From: Pseudomonas sp. CFII64
GTDB taxonomy: Bacteria > Pseudomonadota > Gammaproteobacteria > Pseudomonadales > Pseudomonadaceae
NCBI RefSeq assembly: GCF_000416235.1
Contig: NZ_ATLO01000012.1
Span: 92,666 to 156,665, forward strand
DNA: 64,000 nucleotides
Reading direction: 5' to 3'
In this document: positions 1 to 8,075 of the stretch, in pieces
Position numbering within the stretch: the first letter of the stretch is position 1
Layout: every line of letters begins with the position of its first letter
Notes under the pieces: model-generated
What the model was told of the DNA's origin: nothing
Seen by the model: only the letters and a program-made list of their open reading frames with translations
The model's database searches: none
Made by a program: the position numbers and the translations under genes

Positions 1-552
1 CACCATGCCCGGCTCGATGACGGTCAGGACCCAGGCACCGTTTTGTTCATGCGCGGCCAGGTGCGCGGCACCGATGGCGCGCCCTTGGCCAACGCCATCG
101 TCGATGTCTGGCACGCCAATACCGGCGGCACCTATTCGTACTTCGATCCTGCGCAATCGGAATTCAACCTGCGTCGCCGCATCCAGACCGATGCTCAGGG
201 TCGCTACGCATTCCAGAGCATCGTGCCTTCGGGTTACGGCTGCCCGCCGGATGGGCCGACGCAACACTTGCTCGACCAACTGGGCCGTCATGGCCAGCGG
301 CCCGCGCATATCCACTTCTTTATCTCGGCCCCCGGGCATCGCCATCTGACGACGCAGATCAATCTCGCCGGGGATCAATACCTGCACGACGATTTCGCCT
401 ACGCCACCCGCGATGAACTGATCGCCGAGATCCGTTTCAGCGACGATGCAAACGGTCGGCACGCCGATATCGACTTCGACTTTGAATTGCAGCCAGCGGC
501 ACAAAGCCGCGAAGAAGAGCGGCATGAACGGGTGAGGGCACTGGAAGCCTGA
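1..552 (+). CDS. catA: Catechol 1,2-dioxygenase, C-terminal part (5' end outside window)
   Basis: Intradiol ring-cleavage dioxygenase that converts catechol to cis,cis-muconate in the cytoplasm. The reading frame is open from base 1, so the N-terminal helical linker domain is missing. The visible part has the family's non-haem Fe(III) ligands: a Tyr in NTGGTYSYFD, a Tyr in VPSGYGCPPDG, and two His in RPAHIHFF. The gene lies 94 bp upstream of benR and the benABCD operon, which make catechol from benzoate, so substrate supply and ring cleavage are physically linked. Whether catB and catC lie further upstream cannot be seen. Chlorocatechol dioxygenase is the main alternative, but the ben context favours CatA. 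Confidence 0.93.
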   Translation, partial: HHARLDDGQDPGTVLFMRGQVRGTDGAPLANAIVDVWHANTGGTYSYFDPAQSEFNLRRRIQTDAQGRYAFQSIVPSGYGCPPDGPTQHLLDQLGRHGQRPAHIHFFISAPGHRHLTTQINLAGDQYLHDDFAYATRDELIAEIRFSDDANGRHADIDFDFELQPAAQSREEERHERVRALEA

Positions 553-626
553 AGCTTCCGTGTTGAAAACGCTCTCGCAGGGCAATTCACAGCCTGCGGG
601 GGCGTTCGTCGTCATGCCCGCCTGAT

Positions 627-634
627 AAAAACAA
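627..634 (+). promoter_or_regulatory. Crc/Hfq-type CA motif upstream of benR
   Basis: AAAAACAA lies 12 bases before the benR ATG and fits the AANAANAA catabolite-repression target pattern. In Pseudomonas, Hfq with Crc binds such A-rich motifs near start codons to block translation. The position fits translational repression of benR; the function is inferred from the motif alone. Confidence 0.5.
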
Positions 635-646
635 GAGAAACCAGCC

Positions 647-1594
647 ATGAACCAATTGTTGAGTGCATGCAGCCAGATATACGACCACGCCGATGCCTAC
701 GCCGTGTCGGAATACGTCAATCAGCATGTCGGCAGCCACCGTATTCGTTTGCTGCCCAAAGGCCGCCCTCAGGCCAGTATTAGCCATCGGACCTTTTCCA
801 GCCTTGACCTGTGCCGCATCAGCTACGGCGCGCCGGTGCGCGTGACCTCGCCAGCGCTGGAAACGGTTTATCACTTGCAGATTCTGTTGCACGGCCACTG
901 CCGTTCCAGGACCCGTGGCGAAGAGCTGATCTATCGGCCGGGCGAGATTCTGTTGATCAATCCCGATGATCCGGTGGACCTGACCTATTCAGCCGATTGC
1001 GAAAAATTCATCGTCAAGCTGCCGGTGCGCCTGATCGAAAACGCCTGCCTTGAACAGCGCTGGACGCTGCCACACCGAGGCGTCCGTTTCGCTGCCGACC
1101 GCCAACACTTGAAGACCATGGGCGGTTTTATCCAGTTGCTGGGATTGATCTGCCATGAAGCCGAAAATGCTGCCGGCGCTGAAGTGCAGGGGCTGTATGA
1201 GCGGATCGTCGCCAGCAAACTGCTGGAGCTTTTGAGCAGCAACGTTTTGCGGGTCATCGCCAAACCTGAAGAAAACGGCGGCTTTGAAGCGGTGCGGCAA
1301 TTTATCGAGGAACATTTGACCGAAGACATCAGCATTGAGCAATTGATGACGGTGGCCCGGGTCAGCGAACGTACGCTGTACACCTTGTTCGAGCGTCAGG
1401 TGGGGTTGGCGCCCCGTGAATTTGTGCGCCAGCGCAGGCTGGAGCGGGTGCATGCGGTGCTGCAACGGGCGACGGCGCGCAGCGTCACCGAGGTCGCGCT
1501 GGATCATGGTTTTCTGCATCTGGGCAGGTTCTCCAGCGCTTATCGCACCCGTTTCGGCGAGTTGCCCTCGCAGACCTGGCGTCGGCAGCGGTGA
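647..1594 (+). CDS. benR: AraC/XylS-family activator of the benzoate operon
   Basis: A 315-residue regulator with an N-terminal AraC ligand-binding domain (AraC_binding_2 type, roughly residues 40-190) and two C-terminal helix-turn-helix motifs (roughly 215-312) that include ARVSERTLYTLFE and ALDHGFLHLGRFSSAYR. Length and layout match BenR/XylS proteins, which activate benABCD in response to benzoate. It lies directly upstream of benA in the same direction, with 106 bp between them. That gap contains two XylS/BenR-type boxes. A purine-rich stretch (AAGAGAAA) precedes the ATG. AntR or another XylS relative is possible on sequence alone, but the position next to benABCD supports BenR. Confidence 0.9.
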   Translation: MNQLLSACSQIYDHADAYAVSEYVNQHVGSHRIRLLPKGRPQASISHRTFSSLDLCRISYGAPVRVTSPALETVYHLQILLHGHCRSRTRGEELIYRPGEILLINPDDPVDLTYSADCEKFIVKLPVRLIENACLEQRWTLPHRGVRFAADRQHLKTMGGFIQLLGLICHEAENAAGAEVQGLYERIVASKLLELLSSNVLRVIAKPEENGGFEAVRQFIEEHLTEDISIEQLMTVARVSERTLYTLFERQVGLAPREFVRQRRLERVHAVLQRATARSVTEVALDHGFLHLGRFSSAYRTRFGELPSQTWRRQR

Positions 1595-1599
1595 ACGTT

Positions 1600-1635
1600 C
1601 GCGCCGGGCGGATAGCGATTCGCAGCCACTGGATA
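1600..1635 (+). promoter_or_regulatory. Tandem BenR/XylS-type operator of the ben operon
   Basis: Two direct repeats of the form (C/T)GCN-N6-GGATA occur at 1600-1614 (CGCG, six bases, GGATA) and 1621-1635 (CGCA, six bases, GGATA). The GGATA cores are exactly 21 bp apart, two helical turns, which is the spacing of the XylS sites at Pm and the BenR sites at PbenA (consensus TGCA-N6-GGNTA). The second repeat matches better. They lie 66 to 101 bp upstream of the benA ATG. Confidence 0.7.
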
Positions 1636-1677
1636 TTGAGGGGAGGGGCAAGCACATAAGGTGAAGGTGCCTGATAC

Positions 1678-1685
1678 AAGAACAA
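1678..1685 (+). promoter_or_regulatory. Crc/Hfq-type CA motif in the benA leader
   Basis: AAGAACAA matches AANAANAA and lies 15 bases before the benA ATG, next to the GAGGG ribosome-binding site. A translational catabolite-repression site is likely, paralleling the one before benR. Confidence 0.5.
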
Positions 1686-1700
1686 CCGAGGGCCTTCCCC

Positions 1701-3077
1701 ATGATCAGCACGCTCGACCGACTCGCCCGTCAACTCAGCGAATCCGTTCAGGATGACCCCACTACCGGGATCTTCCGTTGCCGCCGCGACATTTTCACCG
1801 ACACCGAATTATTCGCCCTGGAGATGAAACACATCTTCGAAAGCGGCTGGGTTTACCTGGCCCACGAAAGCCAGGTGCAGGAAATCAACGACTACTTCAC
1901 CACCTACATTGGCCGCCAGCCGGTTGTCGTCACCCGCGACAAACAAGGCGTGCTGCACGGCCTGGTCAACGCCTGCGCCCACCGTGGCGCCATGCTTTGC
2001 CGTCGCAAACAAGGCAACAAAGGTTCATTCACTTGCCCGTTTCACGGCTGGACCTTCAGCAACGCCGGCAAACTGCTCAAAGTCAAAGACGCCAAGACCG
2101 GCGCCTACCCGGAGAGTTTCGACTGCGACGGCTCCCACGATCTGCAACGCCTGGCCCGCTTCGAAAACTACCGGGGTTTTCTGTTCGGCAGTCTCGGCGA
2201 CGCCGTGCCTGAACTCAGCGATTACCTGGGCGAAACCCGGGTCATCATTGACCAGATGGTCGACCAGGCACCGCAAGGCCTGGAAGTGCTGCGCGGCAGT
2301 TCGTCCTACGTGTATGACGGCAACTGGAAGCTGCAAATCGAGAACGGCGCCGACGGTTATCACGTCAGTTCCGTGCACTGGAATTACTCGGCAACCATGG
2401 GCCGCCGCAACTATGAGGCCGAAGGCACGCGTACCGTCGACGCCAATGGCTGGTCGAAAAGCCTCGGCGGCGTATACGCCTTCGAGCATGGGCACATTCT
2501 GCTCTGGACCCGTTTGCTCAATCCCGAAGTGCGTCCCGTGCATGCCCACCGCGAGGAACTGGCCGATCGTCTCGGTCAGGCGCGTGCCGACTTTATCGTC
2601 GATCAGACTCGCAACCTCTGCCTGTACCCCAATGTGTACCTGATGGACCAGTTCTCGACGCAGATCCGCGTGGTGCGCCCCATCTCGGTGGACAAGACCG
2701 AAGTGACGATTTACTGCATGGCGCCCAAGGGCGAAAGTGCCCAGGAACGCGCGACGCGGATTCGCCAATACGAAGATTTCTTCAACGTCAGTGGCATGGG
2801 TACGCCGGACGACCTGGAAGAGTTTCGGGCCTGCCAGAGCGGTTATCAGGGCACCACGAGCCTGTGGAATGACCTGAGTCGCGGTGCCACGCAGTGGATT
2901 GACGGTGCGGACGAAAATGCCCGGGAGATGGGCATCAACCCGCAACTCAGCGGCGTGAAAACCGAAGACGAAGGCTTGTTTGTGCGCCAGCATGCCCATT
3001 GGGCCGCGACCCTGCAGAGAGCCATCAAGGTTGAGCAACAAGGCGTGATCGCCACGGACAAGGAGGTGCGCTCATGA
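1701..3077 (+). CDS. benA: Benzoate 1,2-dioxygenase, large (alpha) subunit
   Basis: The catalytic alpha subunit of the two-component ring-hydroxylating dioxygenase that turns benzoate into its cis-1,2-dihydrodiol carboxylate. The 458-residue length is normal. The N-terminal Rieske [2Fe-2S] site is visible as C92-x-H94 and C112-x2-H115. The mononuclear iron site shows D218 (bridging), H221 and H226 in ENGADGYHVSSVHWN. It is first in the benABCD operon; its stop overlaps the benB start (ATGA). Toluate or anthranilate dioxygenase alpha subunits are close relatives, but the complete benABCD order and benR support benzoate. Confidence 0.95.
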   Translation: MISTLDRLARQLSESVQDDPTTGIFRCRRDIFTDTELFALEMKHIFESGWVYLAHESQVQEINDYFTTYIGRQPVVVTRDKQGVLHGLVNACAHRGAMLCRRKQGNKGSFTCPFHGWTFSNAGKLLKVKDAKTGAYPESFDCDGSHDLQRLARFENYRGFLFGSLGDAVPELSDYLGETRVIIDQMVDQAPQGLEVLRGSSSYVYDGNWKLQIENGADGYHVSSVHWNYSATMGRRNYEAEGTRTVDANGWSKSLGGVYAFEHGHILLWTRLLNPEVRPVHAHREELADRLGQARADFIVDQTRNLCLYPNVYLMDQFSTQIRVVRPISVDKTEVTIYCMAPKGESAQERATRIRQYEDFFNVSGMGTPDDLEEFRACQSGYQGTTSLWNDLSRGATQWIDGADENAREMGINPQLSGVKTEDEGLFVRQHAHWAATLQRAIKVEQQGVIATDKEVRS

Positions 3078-3562
3078 GCCTTTCCCGTGATCGTCTGCTC
3101 GATTTCCTGTACCGCGAAGCCCGCCTGCTCGATGACCGGCAGTGGGACCAGTGGCTGGAATGCTACTCGCCAAACGTGGAGTTCTGGATGCCGGCCTGGG
3201 ATGACCAGGACAGCCTGACCGAAGATCCGCAACGGGAGATTTCGCTGATTTACTACCCGAGTCGCGACGGCCTTGAAGACCGCGTGTTCCGGATCAAGAC
3301 CGAACGCTCCAGCGCCAGCATGCCCGAACCGCGCACCGCGCATTTCGTGGCGAATCTGGAGGTGCTGGCCGATGACGGCGAGACCGTCGAACTGCGTTTC
3401 AACTGGCAAACCCTCAGCCATCGCTACAAGACCACGGATACGTACTTTGGCACCTCGTTCTATCGCCTCGATGTCCGGCCTGAACAGCCGTTGATCACGC
3501 GCAAGAAAGTGGTGCTCAAGAACGACTACATCCACCAGGTCATCGATATCTACCACATCTGA
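3074..3562 (+). CDS. benB: Benzoate 1,2-dioxygenase, small (beta) subunit
   Basis: The 162-residue beta subunit of the terminal oxygenase; it has the NTF2-like fold and mainly a structural role in the alpha3-beta3 complex. Recognisable family segments include LLDDRQWDQWLECY near the N terminus and a C-terminal stretch of the type KVVLKNDYIHQVIDIYHI. Its ATG overlaps the benA stop by four bases, so translation is probably coupled. Confidence 0.94.
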   Translation: MSLSRDRLLDFLYREARLLDDRQWDQWLECYSPNVEFWMPAWDDQDSLTEDPQREISLIYYPSRDGLEDRVFRIKTERSSASMPEPRTAHFVANLEVLADDGETVELRFNWQTLSHRYKTTDTYFGTSFYRLDVRPEQPLITRKKVVLKNDYIHQVIDIYHI

Positions 3563-3572
3563 GGGCACGCTC

Positions 3573-4595
3573 ATGACGTACTCCATAGCCTTGAACTTCG
3601 AGGACGGGGTGACCCGTTTCATCGACTGCAAGATCGGCGAAAAGGTGCTTGATGCCGCCTATCGCCAGCGCATCAACTTGCCCATGGACTGCTCCGACGG
3701 GGTGTGCGGGACCTGCAAATGCCGCTGTGAAACCGGCGACTATGAATTGGGCGATGACTACATTGAAGACGCCTTGAGCGAGGACGAAGTCGAGCAGCGG
3801 CAGGTGCTGACCTGTCAGATGGTGCCGCAATCGGATTGCGTCATTGCCGTGCCCGTGTCGTCCAGCACCTGCAAGACCGGCACCGCGCAGTTCACCGCCA
3901 GCGTTGCCAGTATCGTCAGCCACGCCGATGCCGCGCTGGAAGTCAGCTTCGAACTGGATCAGGTGCCGGTTTTCCTGCCCGGCCAATACGTCAATATTGG
4001 CGTGCCTGGCAGCCATCAGACGCGCTCGTATTCATTCAGCAGCAAACCCGGAGAGCGCCACGTGAGCTTCCTGATCAAACAGGTGCCAGGCGGGTTGATG
4101 AGCGAATGGCTGGGGCGTGCTCAGGTTGGCGACACGGTTGCCATGACCGGTCCATTGGGCAGTTTCTATCTGCGCGCGGTCACCCGGCCCTTGTTGTTGC
4201 TGGCCGGTGGGACAGGGCTGGCGCCGTTCCTGTCGATGCTTGAAGTGCTCGCCGAACGTAATGAAACCCGCCAGATAACGCTGATCTACGGCGTGACCCG
4301 GGATCAGGACCTGGTGATGGTCCAGGCCCTGCAAGCGTTCAGCGCACGCCTGGCCAACTTCAGTCTGGTCACCTGCGTGGCCGACCCGCAAACCGGCCAT
4401 CCGCAGCAGGGTTACGTCACTGAGCACATGGCGCCGCACATGCTCAACGACGGTGACGTCGATGTTTACCTGTGCGGCCCGCCGCCGATGGTCGATGCGG
4501 TGCGCAAGCACTTCACGGCGGCTGGCGTGACCCCGGCCAGCTTCTACTACGAGAAGTTCACGCCCAACGCGATTGTTACCGGCGACGCTGCCTGA
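3573..4595 (+). CDS. benC: Benzoate 1,2-dioxygenase, ferredoxin reductase component
   Basis: A 340-residue electron-transfer subunit that passes electrons from NADH through FAD and a [2Fe-2S] centre to the BenA Rieske cluster. The plant-type ferredoxin domain is N-terminal with C40, C45, C48 and C81. The FAD-binding domain follows (RSYSFSS) and then the NADH domain (GGTGLAPFLSMLEV and CGPPPMVDAV). It starts 10 bp after benB with a GAGGG ribosome-binding site. Confidence 0.95.
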   Translation: MTYSIALNFEDGVTRFIDCKIGEKVLDAAYRQRINLPMDCSDGVCGTCKCRCETGDYELGDDYIEDALSEDEVEQRQVLTCQMVPQSDCVIAVPVSSSTCKTGTAQFTASVASIVSHADAALEVSFELDQVPVFLPGQYVNIGVPGSHQTRSYSFSSKPGERHVSFLIKQVPGGLMSEWLGRAQVGDTVAMTGPLGSFYLRAVTRPLLLLAGGTGLAPFLSMLEVLAERNETRQITLIYGVTRDQDLVMVQALQAFSARLANFSLVTCVADPQTGHPQQGYVTEHMAPHMLNDGDVDVYLCGPPPMVDAVRKHFTAAGVTPASFYYEKFTPNAIVTGDAA

Positions 4596-4605
4596 GGAGA
4601 ACACC

Positions 4606-5367
4606 ATGAACCCACGTTTTAACGATAAGGTCGCGCTGGTCACCGGCGCGGCTCAGGGCATCGGTCTGCGTGTCGCCGAGCGTTTGCTGGAGGAGGGCGC
4701 GTGGCTGGTGGCGGTGGATCGCTCGGAGCTGGTGCATGAATTGCAGCACTATCGCGCGCTGACCCTGACCGCAGACCTGGAGCATCACGCTGAATGCGCA
4801 AGGGTGATGGCTGCCGCGAAAAAACGTTTTGGCCGCATCGACATCCTGGTCAATAACGTCGGCGGGACGATCTGGGCCAAGCCTTTCGAGCACTATGCTG
4901 CGGACGAGATCGAAGCCGAAGTGCGCCGTTCGCTGTTCCCGACGTTGTGGTGTTGCCACACCGTATTGCCTTACATGCTTGAGCAGGGCAGCGGCGCCAT
5001 CGTCAATGTGTCATCCATCGCCACGCGCAGCGTCAATCGGGTTCCCTACGGCGCGGCGAAGGGCGGCGTCAACGCGCTGACCGCGTGCCTGGCCCTGGAA
5101 ACTGCCGGCAGCGGCGTGCGGGTCAACGCCACCGCGCCCGGCGGCACCGAAGCACCGCCAAGACGCATCCCGCGTAACGACCAGCCGCAGAGCGAACAGG
5201 AAAGTGTCTGGTACCAGCAAATCGTCGATCAGACGCTCAACAGCAGCTTGATGAAACGCTACGGCACCATCGATGAACAAGCCGCAGCCATTCTGTTTCT
5301 GGCTTCCGACGAGGCTTCGTACATCACCGGGGTAACCCTTCCAGTGGGCGGCGGGGATCTGGGCTGA
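4606..5367 (+). CDS. benD: 1,6-dihydroxycyclohexa-2,4-diene-1-carboxylate dehydrogenase
   Basis: A 253-residue short-chain dehydrogenase that oxidatively decarboxylates the benzoate cis-diol to catechol with NAD+. It shows the glycine-rich TGAAQGIG motif near the N terminus, NNVGG, and the YGAAK active-site motif preceded by VSSIA. I chose the ATG at 4606 rather than the in-frame upstream extension because a GAGGAGA-type ribosome-binding site precedes it and homologues start near NDKVALVTG. It is last in the operon, followed by an imperfect hairpin. Confidence 0.94.
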   Translation: MNPRFNDKVALVTGAAQGIGLRVAERLLEEGAWLVAVDRSELVHELQHYRALTLTADLEHHAECARVMAAAKKRFGRIDILVNNVGGTIWAKPFEHYAADEIEAEVRRSLFPTLWCCHTVLPYMLEQGSGAIVNVSSIATRSVNRVPYGAAKGGVNALTACLALETAGSGVRVNATAPGGTEAPPRRIPRNDQPQSEQESVWYQQIVDQTLNSSLMKRYGTIDEQAAAILFLASDEASYITGVTLPVGGGDLG

Positions 5368-5428
5368 TATCGGGACGACGGTATTTGTCTGTGCTGGAAA
5401 AACCGGCTATCTGGCAAGGCTCAACGAT

Positions 5429-5468
5429 AAACGAAGTCGGCCGATACGCTGTTATCGACTCTTCGTTT
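5429..5468 (+). terminator. Possible terminator after benD
   Basis: AAACGAAGTCG pairs with CGACTCTTCGTTT, leaving a two-base bulge, and the 3' arm ends in a short T run (TTTTA). It lies 60 bp past the benD stop. The stem is imperfect. Confidence 0.4.
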
Positions 5469-5490
5469 TACGTCATGCGCCTGGAGTTAC

Positions 5491-8067
5491 ATGCCCAAAT
5501 CCGCCCCGCAACCTGTTGCCCATCCGCTGCAGAACCGCTCCAGCGTAGCGCTGGCGCGGGCTTCGTTGTTCAAATTTGCCGGGCTGCTGGCGGCGGTGAT
5601 CTTGCTGGCCAGCGGTCTGCTCGTTTACGTGGCGCACAATCTCGACACCATTGAAGAAGCAGAAAGTGCCTTCTACACCCGCAAGGCTGTGCAATCACTG
5701 GAAAAGTCCTTGCTCTTGACCGTCAAGGACTACGCTTTCTGGGGTGACGCCTACAAGCATTTGCACACCCGGGTTGATACCGACTGGGCGTTCGTGCGGC
5801 AAAACGTGGGTCCGACCCTTTATGAGGACTTCGGCTTTCAGGGATTGTTCGTGGTCGATGCCGCCAATCGAACCGCTTACTCAGTCATCAATGGCGTTAT
5901 GCAGACCATGGATATCGCGCAGTGGCTGGCGCAACCCATTGACGCGATTCTCGATCGCGCTCGTGCCGGCGCGGAGAATGAAACCCCGCTTACGACCTTC
6001 ATCAATGTGGGCGGGGTGCCTGCTCTGGTAGCGGCCGCCGCGATTACGCCGGGTACGGATCCGACCGTGGTGTCGGACGATGGACTGCCATCGGTGCTGA
6101 TTTTCGTGGAAATGCTCGACAGCAGCAGGCTTGCAGCGATCGGCAACGACTATGGGGTTGACGGGCTGCACATCTCAACCTCTGACGAAACCCATGAGAC
6201 TTCAATTTTACCCTTGGGTGAGAAGGGTTCGGCAGGTGCATTACATTGGCAACCACCCAAACCTGGCCAGCAACTGCTGGGGCTTGTGCTGCCCGTGATC
6301 GGTATCGCCGCGTTGCTGGTCTGGCTGATGACGTGGGCGATTTTGCGGCGTACGACCGTTGCCGCACGAGCCCTGGATGCAAGCTTTGCCTCGCTGCAAG
6401 CCAGTCAACAGGCGCTGGCCACCAGCGAAGCGCGCTTTCGTGATGTGGTCGAAGCCAGTTCTGACTGGATATGGGAAATCGATGCTGACTGGCGCTTCAC
6501 TTACCTGTCCGAACGTTTTGAAATCGTCACCGGCCTGTCCAGGCAGGACTGGATTGGCGCAGCCATTGACGATTTGCTGCACACCGAACTTGGCGCTTTA
6601 TCGCAGTGCCTGAGCATTCCCAATCGCAGGCCCTGCATCAGCCTCCAGTGCAATTACCTGGATATCAGGGGGCATGCAAGAATCACTCGTTTGTCTGCTC
6701 GTGAACTGCCCGGTAATGGTTTTCGTGGCACTGCAACGGATGTCACAGAGGAAGTCGAAGCCCGGCGGCGCATCGAGTTCCTGTCTCAACATGATGCACT
6801 GACCGGGTTGCCGAACAGGATACGGCTACAGGAGTTTCTGGACGGAAAACTCAAGGCAATGCCAACCCAGGAGCAACCGCTGGTGATGCTCAGTCTGGAC
6901 CTTGACCGATTCAAACCGGTCAACGACCTGCTTGGCCACGCCGCCGGTGATCGGGTGCTCAACGAGGTTTCGCGGCGTCTGGCAGAGTGCCTTCGCGGTG
7001 GCGATCTGGTTGCGCGGATCGGCGGTGACGAGTTCGTGCTGATCCTCACCGATATCAGTTCCCAGGAAGGCGTCGAAGCCTTGTGCCGACGGTTGATCGA
7101 CTCCATCGAACAGCCTATAGACATCGATGAACAGGATATTTTCATCAGCGCCAGCATTGGCATCGCCATGGCCCCCAACGATGCGTCCCTGGCAGCCGAA
7201 CTGCTGCGCTACGCGGATATGGCCTTGTACGAGGCGAAGGCCGGTGGCCGCAACACCTGGCGCTTTTTTGCCGATGACATGAATGCCCGGATTATCGAGC
7301 GTCGGCGGCTGGAAAACGATCTGCGCTATGCCATCAGAAACGGCGAACTTCGCCTGCACTTCCAGCCGCGCTACCGCATTGCCGATGGCCGGATGGTGGG
7401 GGCCGAGGCGCTGGTGCGCTGGCAGCACCCGCAGCGCGGTCTGATACCGCCAGACACATTTATCCCTATCGCCGAGGAAACCGGGCTGATTCTGCCGTTG
7501 AGCAACTGGGTGCTGACTACCGCTTGCCAGTCCGCAGCCGACTGGCCCGAAGAACTATTCGTATCAGTAAACCTGTCGCCGACAGAGTTTCAGCGCGGCA
7601 ATCTGGTCGAGCGGATTCAGCAAACGCTGGCCGACACCGGGATCGATCCGTCCCGGGTCGAACTGGAAGTCACCGAAAGCGTCATGCTCGACGACGCCCC
7701 GGGTGCGCTGGAGGTCATGCATGCCCTTAAACGGCTTGGCGTGCGGCTGTCCATGGACGATTTCGGCACGGGATATTCCTCGCTGAGCTATCTGCGCTCG
7801 TTCCCGTTCGATGGCCTCAAGATCGACCGCAGCTTCCTCAATCGCCTGGGCGCCAGCGCAGATGACCAGTCCATTATCCGGGCCATCGTCGGCCTGGGGC
7901 GTGCATTGTCCCTGACGGTAACGGCCGAAGGCATTGAAACAGCCGAGCATCTTGAACTGCTCAAAGCCGTTTGCTGCGATGAAGGTCAGGGTTATTTCCT
8001 GAACCGGCCGATGGATGCTCAATCTTTCGATGCGCTGCTGGGAACAATGGAAATTGCGGGCACATGA
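5491..8067 (+). CDS. CHASE4-PAS-GGDEF-EAL c-di-GMP signalling protein
   Basis: An 858-residue inner-membrane protein with both a diguanylate cyclase and a phosphodiesterase domain. Domains in order: a transmembrane helix (about 28-49), a periplasmic CHASE4-like sensor (about 55-255, with KDYAFWGDAYKH), a second transmembrane helix (about 262-286), PAS (about 312-425), GGDEF (about 428-595) and EAL (about 605-850). The cyclase signature GGDEF (511-515) is intact, with an RxxD inhibitory site five residues before it (R502-D505). The phosphodiesterase EAL (639-641) and DDFGTGYSS (756-764) are also intact, so both activities are possible. The in vivo balance cannot be read from sequence. It follows benD in the same direction after a 120-bp gap but is probably a separate unit. 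Confidence 0.92.
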   Translation: MPKSAPQPVAHPLQNRSSVALARASLFKFAGLLAAVILLASGLLVYVAHNLDTIEEAESAFYTRKAVQSLEKSLLLTVKDYAFWGDAYKHLHTRVDTDWAFVRQNVGPTLYEDFGFQGLFVVDAANRTAYSVINGVMQTMDIAQWLAQPIDAILDRARAGAENETPLTTFINVGGVPALVAAAAITPGTDPTVVSDDGLPSVLIFVEMLDSSRLAAIGNDYGVDGLHISTSDETHETSILPLGEKGSAGALHWQPPKPGQQLLGLVLPVIGIAALLVWLMTWAILRRTTVAARALDASFASLQASQQALATSEARFRDVVEASSDWIWEIDADWRFTYLSERFEIVTGLSRQDWIGAAIDDLLHTELGALSQCLSIPNRRPCISLQCNYLDIRGHARITRLSARELPGNGFRGTATDVTEEVEARRRIEFLSQHDALTGLPNRIRLQEFLDGKLKAMPTQEQPLVMLSLDLDRFKPVNDLLGHAAGDRVLNEVSRRLAECLRGGDLVARIGGDEFVLILTDISSQEGVEALCRRLIDSIEQPIDIDEQDIFISASIGIAMAPNDASLAAELLRYADMALYEAKAGGRNTWRFFADDMNARIIERRRLENDLRYAIRNGELRLHFQPRYRIADGRMVGAEALVRWQHPQRGLIPPDTFIPIAEETGLILPLSNWVLTTACQSAADWPEELFVSVNLSPTEFQRGNLVERIQQTLADTGIDPSRVELEVTESVMLDDAPGALEVMHALKRLGVRLSMDDFGTGYSSLSYLRSFPFDGLKIDRSFLNRLGASADDQSIIRAIVGLGRALSLTVTAEGIETAEHLELLKAVCCDEGQGYFLNRPMDAQSFDALLGTMEIAGT

Positions 8068-8075
8068 TCCGAGGG

